Positions 1 through 6,044 of a stretch of 13,574 nucleotides of DNA are shown piece by piece (position 1 is the first letter of the stretch; every line of letters starts with the position of its first letter). The notes below the pieces were generated by a model. The model searched no databases, was not told the DNA's origin, and saw nothing but the letters and a program-made list of their open reading frames with translations. Position numbers and translations under genes: made by a program. Where the stretch lies: NCBI RefSeq assembly GCF_002224125.1, contig NZ_NCSM01000045.1, forward strand, positions 41,238-54,811, given 5' to 3'. This stretch comes from Streptomyces sp. NBS 14/10 (GTDB taxonomy: Bacteria; Actinomycetota; Actinomycetes; Streptomycetales; Streptomycetaceae).

Positions 1-136
1 CGGTCTGACGGCGCAGCACTGCATTCTCATGCCGGAGCGCCAACACCTCCGCATCCTTGGCCACGCGTCTGCGCAGCACGGCGGTGGGCACCATGACCAG
101 GTTCCTGGCCAGCGCGGTGACGATCGACAGCACCAT
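1..136 (-). CDS. Integrase-type transposase, N-terminal part (runs off window edge)
   Basis: Read on the minus strand from an ATG at 134-136, this encodes about 45 residues, including LARNLVMVPTAVLRRR and then DAEVLALRHENAVLRRQ. The motif D-A-E-(I/V)-L-x-L-R-H-(E/Q)-x-x-V-L-x-R-Q also opens the complete transposases at 2713-3810 and 12158-13276 of this window. It marks the N-terminal helical and HTH part of actinobacterial integrase-core (IS3/IS481-like) transposases. The catalytic DDE core would lie to the left of the window, so it cannot be told whether this copy is intact. The diverging gene starts 131 bp away at 268, and this gap should hold the left end of the IS, although I could not delimit its terminal repeat. 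The family assignment is fairly sure; completeness is unknown. Confidence 0.7.
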   Translation of the reverse strand, partial: MVLSIVTALARNLVMVPTAVLRRRVAKDAEVLALRHENAVLRRQT

Positions 137-267
137 CGAAGGATGGTCCCAGATGTGCGGGCTCTGACGGAGAAGCTTGCAGGTCACACCCAGAATCGTG
201 TTTCCGAGCGGGACAGCATACCGGCTGGACAAGCAGCCATTCCAAGACTGGAGAGGACGGTGCGCGC

Positions 268-585
268 ATGGTCGGCGGACGCGCCCGCGCACGCTCCCCC
301 AGGCAACTGACCAGTGATCCGGAAGCCTGGCCCGAACACCCCAGCCCCGACCCCGGAGCAGAGGCGGTCCGCCAGATCGCCCGCACCCTTGACCAAGCCC
401 TGGCCGACCAGGGTTTGAGCCTGCGGGCGGCCGCGGCCGGCTCCGGCGTCAACCGGCAGGCCATCGCTGACCTGCTGGCCGGACGGTCCTGGCCGGACGT
501 GGCCACCATCGCCCGGTTGAACGCCTTCACCGGGATCCGCCTGTGGCCGCAGCAGCCCACTTGTGACCGGAAGAGGGAACAATGA
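268..585 (+). CDS. Small helix-turn-helix (XRE-like) DNA-binding protein
   Basis: A 105-residue cytoplasmic protein with a predicted HTH at about residues 49-80. Within it SLRAAAAGSGVNRQAIADLL reads as helix 2, turn and recognition helix, followed by GRSWPDVATIARLNAFTG. This matches the start of the lambda-repressor/Cro fold, where 'AxxxGVxxxxIxxLxxGRxxPxxxTIxRL' is typical. The first 35 residues are proline- and arginine-rich and look disordered. The ATG at 268 is the only good in-frame start, with GAGAGGACGG about 8-17 bases upstream acting as a weak Shine-Dalgarno. The stop overlaps the start of the next small ORF (ATGA at 582-585), so translation of the two is probably coupled. It lies beside a broken transposase. 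It could be a regulator of a lost neighbour; the target is unknown. Confidence 0.72.
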   Translation: MVGGRARARSPRQLTSDPEAWPEHPSPDPGAEAVRQIARTLDQALADQGLSLRAAAAGSGVNRQAIADLLAGRSWPDVATIARLNAFTGIRLWPQQPTCDRKREQ

Positions 586-674
586 GCCTCGATTCGCACC
601 TGGATTCGCACGATCGCGACCAGGACAGGACGAATTCGCAGCTCCGCTCGCCGAGTGGAGAAGACCCCCACTAA
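582..674 (+). CDS. Possible 30-residue peptide translationally coupled to the HTH gene
   Basis: The ATG at 582-584 overlaps the TGA (583-585) of the preceding HTH gene in an ATGA arrangement, with AAGAGGGAAC just upstream as a ribosome binding site. The ORF ends at TAA 672-674. The product begins MSLDSHLDSHDRDQDRTNSQ and is very hydrophilic, rich in Asp, His, Arg and Ser, with no membrane segment or recognised domain. The strong hairpin at 719-749 follows it and would end the transcript. ATGA coupling plus a terminator right after argues for a real gene, but at 30 codons chance cannot be excluded. Confidence 0.35.
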   Translation: MSLDSHLDSHDRDQDRTNSQLRSPSGEDPH

Positions 675-718
675 CCTCGGACGTGCGAGAGCCACCTTTG
701 CGGGACGCTCAAGCAACC

Positions 719-749
719 GGCACCGCCGAGCTGAACCCTCGGCGGTGCC
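719..749. terminator. Hairpin terminator between convergent genes
   Basis: A perfect 12-bp stem, GGCACCGCCGAG (719-730) paired with CTCGGCGGTGCC (738-749), closes over a 7-base loop. There is no long T run, which is usual for actinobacterial terminators. It sits between the plus-strand HTH unit ending at 674 and the minus-strand gene ending at 801, so it probably serves both directions. Confidence 0.8.
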
Positions 750-800
750 AGCCTCTTCGCCGCCAGGCTAGGCATGAAGACCAGCCCGGCGGACGTTTTA

Positions 801-1328
801 TCAGCCCACCCCGGACTCCTCTCGGCGCTCGCTGTCGGCATGCGAGATGGAGAACCAGGCCGTGGGGCCCTCGACCGCCCGGCCTTCCTTCACCAGTTTC
901 TTGAGTCGGGAGCGAGTCGTCTCCACCCGCCGCGCGTTGGACGTGCCCTCGCCGATCGCTGCAGCGATGTCCTGCACCTTCATGGCCCGCCCGGCACCCG
1001 CCAAGAGCACCAGCATCCGCTCCCGCGCCGTTTCCAGGTCCACCGGGCCGGGCGTCTGCGGTGCCTCCGCTGTCTGGGCGCCCTCACCAGCAGCCCCTTT
1101 CCCATCACTGGCACTCTGACTGGCTGCAGGGCTCTCGGCAGCCCACGGCTCTTGGGTTTGGGGTTCGTCACGGTGAGAGCTTTCACTCATCAGCGACAGC
1201 GCCGTCTCACGCGTAATCGCCAGGCGAGCCAGCCACTGTTCTGTCGCGGCGACCTTTTCGCGCAGAGCAGCCAACTCGCCGCGGGCGACGGCTTCTTCCT
1301 CGTCCAACCGCTTGAAAAGTGGCGTCAT
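801..1328 (-). CDS. Coiled-coil plus winged-helix protein of unknown function
   Basis: A 175-residue protein in three parts. Residues about 5-42 (FKRLDEEEAVARGELAALRE, then WLARLAITRETA) form a charged coiled coil. Residues 48-95 are a low-complexity Gln/Ala/Ser/Pro linker. Residues 98-160 (LETARERMLVLLAGAGRAMK, then IAAAIGEG and VETTRSRLKKLVKEGRAVEG) read as a winged helix with a final wing strand AWFSI. I recognise the layout from hypothetical proteins common in Streptomyces, often near transposases, but know no function for it. The start chosen is ATG 1326-1328, with AGGAGG 11 bases upstream; a longer reading frame extends to 1556 but lacks coding character before this point. It may be a DNA-binding accessory protein or regulator, which is inference only. 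Confidence 0.65.
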   Translation of the reverse strand: MTPLFKRLDEEEAVARGELAALREKVAATEQWLARLAITRETALSLMSESSHRDEPQTQEPWAAESPAASQSASDGKGAAGEGAQTAEAPQTPGPVDLETARERMLVLLAGAGRAMKVQDIAAAIGEGTSNARRVETTRSRLKKLVKEGRAVEGPTAWFSISHADSERREESGVG

Positions 1329-1442
1329 CGTCAGCTCTGCCTCCTGCCCCGACGTGCAGGCCCCGACGCAAGGACCGCCAGAGCCATTGACCCACCGTAG
1401 AAGAGCACGCCACAAGATCGCAGAAGGTGATCGCCAATGATC

Positions 1443-1479
1443 CCTAACGACAACTACCGTCTGGACGCTGTGCGTTAGG
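1443..1479. repeat. Inverted repeat in the gap upstream of the lipoprotein
   Basis: CCTAACG (1443-1449) and CGTTAGG (1473-1479) are perfect inverted copies. The stem extends inward as ACA/TGT if one base is bulged. The 23-base loop region has no coding sense. It lies 115 bp behind the start of the minus-strand gene at 1328. It could be a small hairpin or the footprint of an old element; its role is unknown. Confidence 0.3.
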
Positions 1480-1536
1480 TGACCAGGCCGGACTGGCGAG
1501 GATCGAAGCCCGTGCGTCACGTCGACTGCCGCTCGC

Positions 1537-1555
1537 TGTCCACCACAAGTGGACA
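1537..1555. promoter_or_regulatory. 19-bp perfect dyad, probable repressor operator upstream of the lipoprotein gene
   Basis: TGTCCAC, five bases (CACAA), then GTGGACA form a perfect 7+5+7 palindrome whose right arm ends 73 bases before the lipoprotein start. The size and symmetry suit a dimeric HTH regulator. It lies upstream of a poor promoter-like stretch (TAGCGT near 1586). The regulator that binds it is not identifiable here. Confidence 0.4.
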
Positions 1556-1628
1556 AATCGCGCTCCCACCCTCGGCGGTTGCGGCTAGCGTCTACCTGAC
1601 CCGTACAGACAGCTCAGAGGAGGCACAT

Positions 1629-2342
1629 GTGGCTGCACTCATGCGACGGATGACAGCAAGTAACGCGGTGATCGCCGGAATGCTCGTCGTCTCCGCTTGC
1701 TCAACCGAAGAAGCGGCAAGCCGCCCAACGGCGACCCCGGCCACGGAAGCACCCTCGAGAACCTCAAGACCCCCTTTAACTGCCGAGCAGCTGAAGGCAC
1801 TCGCCCTCAAGGACAGGGATGTGCCACAGGCCCACGACGTGCCTGTGCAGGATCCTCTTCCAGAAAGCGAGCAACGCACATACCCGCCCGTCTCGGATGC
1901 CTCTTGCCAGAGAGTCCTTGACGTGCTTGACGCCGAGAACGCGTCCGCCGTCGTGCTCCAGATCTTCAATTGGAAGAAGAACATCATGGGGGGCGGGTCC
2001 ACGCTGGCTTCGTACGACGACACGAAGGCAGAAGGGGCCTTTCAAGAGCTTCATGACTCGCTCACGACCTGCAGGTCCTTTACGGGAGTCGGCCAGTTCG
2101 GGAAGTTCAACGCCAAGATCGCCCTGGAGAAGGCCCCCGATGTCGGAGACGAGGCCCTCAGTTTCCACCTGACCATGCCGCTGCCGGACGGAGGTGGGCT
2201 TCGGGATGAACACCATGTTTTCGTGCGGACAGGCAACGTCACAGCGAGTTTCGCAGAACTGAACATAGGTGAGAAAGCTCAGTTCCCCCTCGTCCTCATC
2301 AACAAGCAGGTCGACCGGCTGGCTACCGCCCAGCGTCCCTGA
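1629..2342 (+). CDS. Secreted lipoprotein, possible PknH-like extracellular sensor domain
   Basis: A 237-residue protein with an N-terminal lipoprotein signal: basic MRRM, a hydrophobic core, then the lipobox V21-S22-A23-C24. After cleavage, C24 would be lipidated and the protein anchored outside the membrane. Residues 25-50 are a Ser/Thr/Pro/Ala tether. The folded part from about residue 50 contains two cysteines (C93 and C148), well placed for a disulfide. This arrangement resembles the small extracellular sensor (PknH C-terminal-like) domains of actinobacterial lipoproteins, a loose resemblance that I could not confirm. The start is GTG 1629, six bases after AGAGGAGG; an ATG at 1627 is out of frame, and the next in-frame ATG (1641) would also keep the signal. 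Codon 50 is TTA (1776-1778), so expression may depend on the bldA tRNA. It stands alone. Confidence 0.75.
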   Translation: MAALMRRMTASNAVIAGMLVVSACSTEEAASRPTATPATEAPSRTSRPPLTAEQLKALALKDRDVPQAHDVPVQDPLPESEQRTYPPVSDASCQRVLDVLDAENASAVVLQIFNWKKNIMGGGSTLASYDDTKAEGAFQELHDSLTTCRSFTGVGQFGKFNAKIALEKAPDVGDEALSFHLTMPLPDGGGLRDEHHVFVRTGNVTASFAELNIGEKAQFPLVLINKQVDRLATAQRP

Positions 2343-2366
2343 CCGGCCACATCCCTCGACGGCCGG
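2343..2366. terminator. Weak candidate terminator after the lipoprotein gene
   Basis: CCGGCC (2343-2348) and GGCCGG (2361-2366) can pair over a 12-base loop directly after the TGA stop. The stem is only 6 bp but all GC. Confidence 0.3.
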
Positions 2367-2712
2367 CCTTCCGGGAAACGATCAGTTGGCGGATGGGGAG
2401 CGATCTTCAGGCGAGCGCGAAGCCGCTGGCAGAGGACACTCGTGAACAGTCCCTTTGAGTGGTCACTCTCAGTCCCATACCTGCCGACACCGGCAGCAGT
2501 CTGGCTGCTGTCGCTGGGGTTCATGATCGACACACTGGGCTAGCGGGCTGTCCTGCCAGGTAGAGCGACCGTTCACTTTCAGTGAAGGTGTGCTTGCCGA
2601 GAACGTCATCCACCCTGGTCGGAGGCCTGTATCGGGACCGGCGGTCGTCGGCCTCGCCGCCCGGGTAGGCGCCCTCGCGTAGTCGGTGGTTCACGCGTCA
2701 TGATGATCGATC
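2367..2712. other. Gene-free gap with one hairpin at 2568-2589
   Basis: No convincing gene lies between the lipoprotein and the transposase. A 33-codon frame from GTG 2442 to TAG 2543 has a weak AGAGGA upstream and a hydrophobic stretch, but nothing else supports it. At 2568-2589 ACC-g-TTCACT, three bases, AGTGAA-GGT makes a 9-bp stem with one bulge. It lies about 125 bases before the transposase start and could be a leader hairpin or operator of the insertion sequence. I could not find the element's terminal repeats. Confidence 0.4.
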
Positions 2713-3810
2713 GTGCTGCTGCGACTGGCCTACCTGAGCGTGACTAACGTGTTCGCGCTGCTTCGTCTGCTGTCGATGAGCGACCGGAACAAGGATGCGG
2801 AGATCCTGGCTCTCCGTCATCAGATCACGGTGCTCGAACGCCAACTCGACGGTGCCCGAGTACGGTTCACTGCGAGCGACCGGGCGTTCCTGGCGGCGCT
2901 GCTGCATCGGATACCGTTGCCCGCCCTGCGGCGTCTGCGACTGCTCGTACGTCCTGACACAGTGCTGCGCTGGCATCGTGACCTTGCCAGGCGTCGGCAT
3001 GCCGCCTTATCGCGATCCAAGCGACCCGGTCGGCCTCGTACCGTGCGCTCCATCCGCATTCTGGTGCTGCGTCTGGCGAGGGAGAATCCGAACTGGGGCT
3101 ACAGGCGTCTGCACGGCGAATTGCTCGTGCTGGGAGTGAAGGTGGCCGCATCGACCGTCTGGAAGATCCTCAAGGATGCCGGCATCGATCCGGCGCCCGA
3201 CCGGAGCTCCAGCACCTGGGCCGACTTTCTACGCTCCCAAGCCGACGCTCTCCTGGCCTGCGACTTCTTTGAGACGGTCACCCTGTCCGGCGCGCGAATG
3301 TATGTACTCGCGGTGATCGAGCACAGCAGCCGTCGCATCCGGATCCTGGGCGCCACCGCACACCCGACCACCTCCTGGGTAAGACAGGCTGCGAAGAACC
3401 TGGTCATGGACATCGAGGACGTCGACTGCCGGGCACGATTCATGATCCATGATCGGGACGGGAAGTTCCCTCAACTGTTCGACACCGTCCTCAAGGAGGC
3501 GGGGATTGAGGTCGTCCTCACCGGCATCCAGATGCCGAGAATGAACTCGGTCATGGAACGGTGGGTGCAGACCTGCAGACACGAGCTCCTGGACCGAACA
3601 TTGATATGGAACCAGCGCCACCTCCTCCACGTACTCCGGGAGTTCGAACAGTTCTACAACACACACCGACCGCACCAGGGCATAGCGAACGCCCGACCGC
3701 TACACCCACTGCCGACACCAATCCACCATCGGGACAAGCTAAGCCACCTCGACATACGACGCCACGACCGCCTTGGCGGCATCCTCCACGAATACAAACA
3801 TGCCGCGTGA
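2713..3810 (+). CDS. Integrase-core (DDE) transposase, complete
   Basis: A 365-residue transposase of the actinobacterial integrase-core (IS3/IS481-like) type, which cuts and joins its element's ends. The N-terminal part carries [17 protein letters not shown] (about residues 28-44). A linker ENPNWGYRRLHGEL (about 124-137) follows, of the kind that precedes the rve core. The catalytic triad is visible: D184 (LLACDFFETV), D247 (MIHDRDGKF) and E282 (MNSVMERWVQT), with the canonical 35-residue D-E spacing. The C-terminus FYNTHRPHQG is typical. The start is GTG at 2713; no in-frame ATG lies close upstream. One TTA codon (L99) is present. The element appears to have landed in, or beside, the Tn3-type transposase remnant that begins about 10 bases after its stop. 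Length and motifs suggest it is still active. Confidence 0.92.
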   Translation: MLLRLAYLSVTNVFALLRLLSMSDRNKDAEILALRHQITVLERQLDGARVRFTASDRAFLAALLHRIPLPALRRLRLLVRPDTVLRWHRDLARRRHAALSRSKRPGRPRTVRSIRILVLRLARENPNWGYRRLHGELLVLGVKVAASTVWKILKDAGIDPAPDRSSSTWADFLRSQADALLACDFFETVTLSGARMYVLAVIEHSSRRIRILGATAHPTTSWVRQAAKNLVMDIEDVDCRARFMIHDRDGKFPQLFDTVLKEAGIEVVLTGIQMPRMNSVMERWVQTCRHELLDRTLIWNQRHLLHVLREFEQFYNTHRPHQGIANARPLHPLPTPIHHRDKLSHLDIRRHDRLGGILHEYKHAA

Positions 3811-3820
3811 CCTGCACGGA

Positions 3821-4154
3821 CGAGGTATTCGGCAAGCGCAGGGCAAGCGCGGCGCCATCCACCAGGCGTACCGCGACGGCATGGAGGACCAGCTCGGCGC
3901 GCTCGGCCTGGTCCTCAACGCCATCGTGCTCTGTTATCTGCTACTTGGACGCGGCTGTCGCCCAGCTCCGCGCCGAGGGCTATGAGATCCGAGAGGAGAA
4001 CATCGCCCGGCTCTCCCTGCTCAAGCACCGCAACCTGAACCTGCTCGGCCGATACAGCTTCACGGCCTCGACGCTGGCCGCTGGCGCCTTGCGCCCGCTG
4101 CACGACCCGGACGCGCCGGAGCTGGACGAGGACGACGACGGTGGGCAGGAATGA
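3821..4154 (+). pseudogene. tnpA: Tn3-family transposase, 3' remnant with frameshifts
   Basis: The C-terminal end of a Tn3-family TnpA, in pieces. One frame gives GKRGAIHQAYRDGMEDQLGA followed by LGLVLNAIVL. Another then gives YLDAAVAQLRAEGYEIREEN, IARLSLLKHRNLNLLGRYSF and GALRPLHDPDAPELDEDDDG. Together these match the family ending known from Streptomyces elements ('...YREGQEDQLGALGLVLNAVVLWNTRYxDAAVxQLRAEG...'). The frame break lies about 3930-3945, where the usual WNTR is lost, and a second break lies near 3835-3845, after VFGKR. Everything upstream, including the catalytic core, is missing and replaced by the transposase at 2713-3810. It is nonfunctional. The family call is strong; the exact left boundary is uncertain by about 20 bases. 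Confidence 0.82.
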
Positions 4155-4202
4155 CCGAGCAGTGAGGCCGCGGCGGCAGGGCCCGCGTCGGCCGTTTAAG
4201 GA

Positions 4203-4661
4203 CTATTCAGCGGTCCTGCTCACACGGATCAGGGTCTGCTGGCCGTTCGCGATGAGCTTCCGGGCGCCGTCGGGCTGGACGCCGTAGACCTCCAGTTGGC
4301 AGACGGTCAGGGTGCGCCCGGGCTTGAGGACGGTTCCGATCGCTTCGAGGTGGTCACCGGCGGCGGGCGCGAGCAGGTTGATCTTGTACTCGACGGTGAG
4401 GACCTCGGAGTCCTCGTCGAACAGGGTGAGCGCTGCGTACCCGCCGGCGCTGTCGGCGATGGCGCTGGTGGCACCGGCGTGGACGTAGCCGTGCTGCTGG
4501 GTCACCTCGGGGCGGGCCGGGAGCACGATGTGTACCCGGCCGGGGCCGATGTGAGCGAGGCGGGCGCCGAGGTGAGACATCAGGCCCTGCAGGTCGAAGC
4601 TGTCCCGGACGCGCTTCTGCACCGCCGGGGTCGCCTGTTCCTGCTGCATCCGGTCGTCCAC
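4203..4661 (-). CDS. PaaI-family hotdog-fold thioesterase
   Basis: A 152-residue single-domain hotdog protein, the usual length for PaaI/YbgC-like acyl-CoA thioesterases, which hydrolyse acyl- or aryl-CoA esters in the cytoplasm. The signature region QQHGYVHAGATSAIADSAGG (about residues 55-74) corresponds to the 'HGG...ALADTA' active-site helix; D70 sits where the catalytic acid is expected. LTVEYKINLLAPA (88-100) and GRTLTVCQLEVYG (115-127) are the matching core strands. The start is GTG 4659-4661, with AAGGAG nine bases upstream; ATG 4647-4649, four codons in, is a weaker alternative. It begins 41 bases after the stop of the LysE-type gene on the same strand, so the two probably share a transcript. 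The substrate is unknown. Confidence 0.85.
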   Translation of the reverse strand: MDDRMQQEQATPAVQKRVRDSFDLQGLMSHLGARLAHIGPGRVHIVLPARPEVTQQHGYVHAGATSAIADSAGGYAALTLFDEDSEVLTVEYKINLLAPAAGDHLEAIGTVLKPGRTLTVCQLEVYGVQPDGARKLIANGQQTLIRVSRTAE

Positions 4662-4702
4662 GAGCGTGCTCTCCTTCAGTTCCGTGTCGGGCGGGCGGGG
4701 CC

Positions 4703-5320
4703 TCAGCCGGCCAGGCGTTCCACCAGCAGGAGGGCGCCGATGGCGATCATCATGGCACCGCTGATGCGGGTGACGATCCGGGCAGCCGAAGGCCGGGTGC
4801 TCAAGACCGTGCGTGCGAGCATGCCGACGGCGAGGTAGACGACGGCGCACGCGGTCAGGTGCACCGTGCTGAGCAGCCCGGTCTGCGCGGCGACCGGCCA
4901 GCCCGTGGCCGGGTCGATGAACTGCGGGAACAGTGAGAAGTACAGCAGCAGCGCCTTCGGGTTCAGGCCGCTGATCCCCGCCCCCTTCAGCAGGACCTGT
5001 AGGCGGGAGGCGTCCGTGCTGTCGCCGGCGGCCGCCGGAACGGCTGGCTGCCGCAGGACTCCCCAGCCCAGCCACAACAGGTAGCCGGCGCCCGCCACGG
5101 TCAGGGCGGTGAGCGCGGCCGGTGAGCTCGCCACGATCACGGCCAGGCCCGCGACGGCCACCAGCGCATAGGCGGTGTGTCCGGCGATCAGTCCGGTGAC
5201 GGCCGGGACGACCGAGCGGCCCCGCAGTCCGGCGGAGATCGCATAGGCCCAGTCCGCGCCCGGAGTGAACACCAGCAGCAGGTCCACCGCCAGAAAGGCC
5301 GCCAGCGTCGTAGTATCCAT
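4703..5320 (-). CDS. LysE/RhtB-family amino-acid or metabolite exporter
   Basis: A 205-residue integral membrane protein with about six hydrophobic segments, the normal size for LysE/RhtB translocators, which export amino acids or related small molecules by proton exchange. Family landmarks are visible: the N-terminal helix followed by FTPGADWAYAIS (18-29; usually PGP), G-x-x-x-G-H-T-A-Y at 43-51, GYLLWLGWGVLR (79-90) and the loop SGLNPKALLLYFSLFPQFID (117-136). The start is ATG 5318-5320, with GAGAGGGAA just upstream. The thioesterase gene follows 41 bases downstream. A divergent Lrp/AsnC regulator starts 112 bases away, the classical arrangement for this family (as in lysG-lysE type pairs, though there the regulator is LysR-type). 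The substrate cannot be told from sequence. Confidence 0.92.
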   Translation of the reverse strand: MDTTTLAAFLAVDLLLVFTPGADWAYAISAGLRGRSVVPAVTGLIAGHTAYALVAVAGLAVIVASSPAALTALTVAGAGYLLWLGWGVLRQPAVPAAAGDSTDASRLQVLLKGAGISGLNPKALLLYFSLFPQFIDPATGWPVAAQTGLLSTVHLTACAVVYLAVGMLARTVLSTRPSAARIVTRISGAMMIAIGALLLVERLAG

Positions 5321-5376
5321 CGATCATTCCCTCTCGCACGTCTCGCTCTGGAGGGAAGGTTAGGCTGGGTTTGCCC

Positions 5377-5396
5377 GAAAGTGTTTGCGTTTTTTC
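5377..5396. promoter_or_regulatory. Candidate Lrp/AsnC operator in the divergent intergenic region
   Basis: Between the LysE-type gene (start 5320) and the regulator (start 5433) lies an unusually T-rich patch in otherwise GC-rich DNA. It is framed by GAAA on the left and TTTC on the right. Lrp-family proteins favour such imperfect AT-rich dyads, often in their own promoter. The match is weak, and the location is the main argument. Confidence 0.3.
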
Positions 5397-5432
5397 CTCA
5401 TGATCGCGGCGTGTGGGGGGAGAATCTTCTCC

Positions 5433-5885
5433 ATGGACGCCTTGGACCGGAAGATTCTTACCGAGCTGCAGCTTGACGGCCGCCTGACGGTCACCGAGCT
5501 GGCCGCTCGCGTGCAGCTCAGCGTCTCGCCCTGCCACCGCCGCCTGCGCGACCTCGAACGCGAGGGCGCGATCCGCGGCTACCGGGCCGTCGTCGACCCG
5601 GCAGCCGTGGGCCTGAACTTCGAGGCCCTCGTCTTCGCCACGCTGCGCTGGGAGACCCCCGACACCGTCACCGCCTTCGAAGAGGCCGTGACCGCCGTCC
5701 CGCACGTGCTGCAGGCGCAGCGCCTGTTCGGCGAGCCCGACTACCTCCTGCGGGTCGCGACCACCGACCTGGCCTCGTTCCAGCAGCTCTACGACCAGCA
5801 GCTCGCCCGGCTCCCCGGCGTCCAGCGCCTGACTTCCACCCTGGTCATGAAGAACGTCGTCCAGGACAGACCGTTGCCCGAATAA
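5433..5885 (+). CDS. Lrp/AsnC-family transcriptional regulator
   Basis: A 150-residue feast/famine regulator of standard length. The N-terminal HTH is clear: LDRKILTELQLDGRLTVTEL (4-23), then AARVQLSVSPCHRRLRDLER (24-43), followed by EGAIRGYRAVVDPAAVG. The C-terminal RAM ligand-binding domain (about 65-145) contains the conserved GEPDYLL turn (100-106), where an amino-acid effector normally binds between subunits. The start is ATG 5433, preceded by GGGGGGAG about ten bases upstream; an upstream in-frame ATG at 5385 would add 16 residues unlike the family. It is divergent from the LysE-type/thioesterase unit and most likely controls it, activating export when the effector accumulates. That role is inferred from arrangement. 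Confidence 0.92.
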   Translation: MDALDRKILTELQLDGRLTVTELAARVQLSVSPCHRRLRDLEREGAIRGYRAVVDPAAVGLNFEALVFATLRWETPDTVTAFEEAVTAVPHVLQAQRLFGEPDYLLRVATTDLASFQQLYDQQLARLPGVQRLTSTLVMKNVVQDRPLPE

Positions 5886-5911
5886 GCCGCACCTGACCCC
5901 GGGCCGTCCTC

Positions 5912-6009
5912 CTGTCGTCAAACGCAATGAACCCATGCAATCCGGGGGGTTCGAGGCGGCCCGAATCCAATCAGATCCGATGGTGATCGATGACAGGGTT
6001 TGACGACAG
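5912..6009. repeat. Nested inverted repeats, candidate recombinase (res) site
   Basis: CTGTCGTCAAAC (5912-5923) and GTTTGACGACAG (5998-6009) are perfect 12-bp inverted copies 74 bases apart. Inside lie GAACCC (5929-5934) and GGGTTC (5947-5952), another perfect pair that may also act as the Lrp gene's terminator. The block ends 35 bases before a serine-recombinase gene remnant. TGTC...GACA dyads directly upstream of the recombinase gene are typical of Tn3-family res sites. Function is inferred from position and symmetry. Confidence 0.5.
5967..6009 (+). repeat. Direct repeat copy A (upstream of the recombinase remnant)
   Basis: Starts CCAATCAGATCCGATG and ends TGACGACAG. It resembles copy B at 7000-7054: about 22 of the first 31 positions agree, and both finish with TGACGACAG after slightly different spacing. 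The two copies bracket the recombinase remnant in the same orientation. Confidence 0.5.
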
Positions 6010-6044
6010 ATAGGGTCCGACCTTCCGCACGGAAGGGGCCCCTC

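Noticed and set aside
2442..2543. A 33-codon frame with a hydrophobic stretch (AAVWLLSLGFMID)
   Set aside because: The start and ribosome binding site are weak and no neighbour supports it; kept only as a remark in the gap entry.
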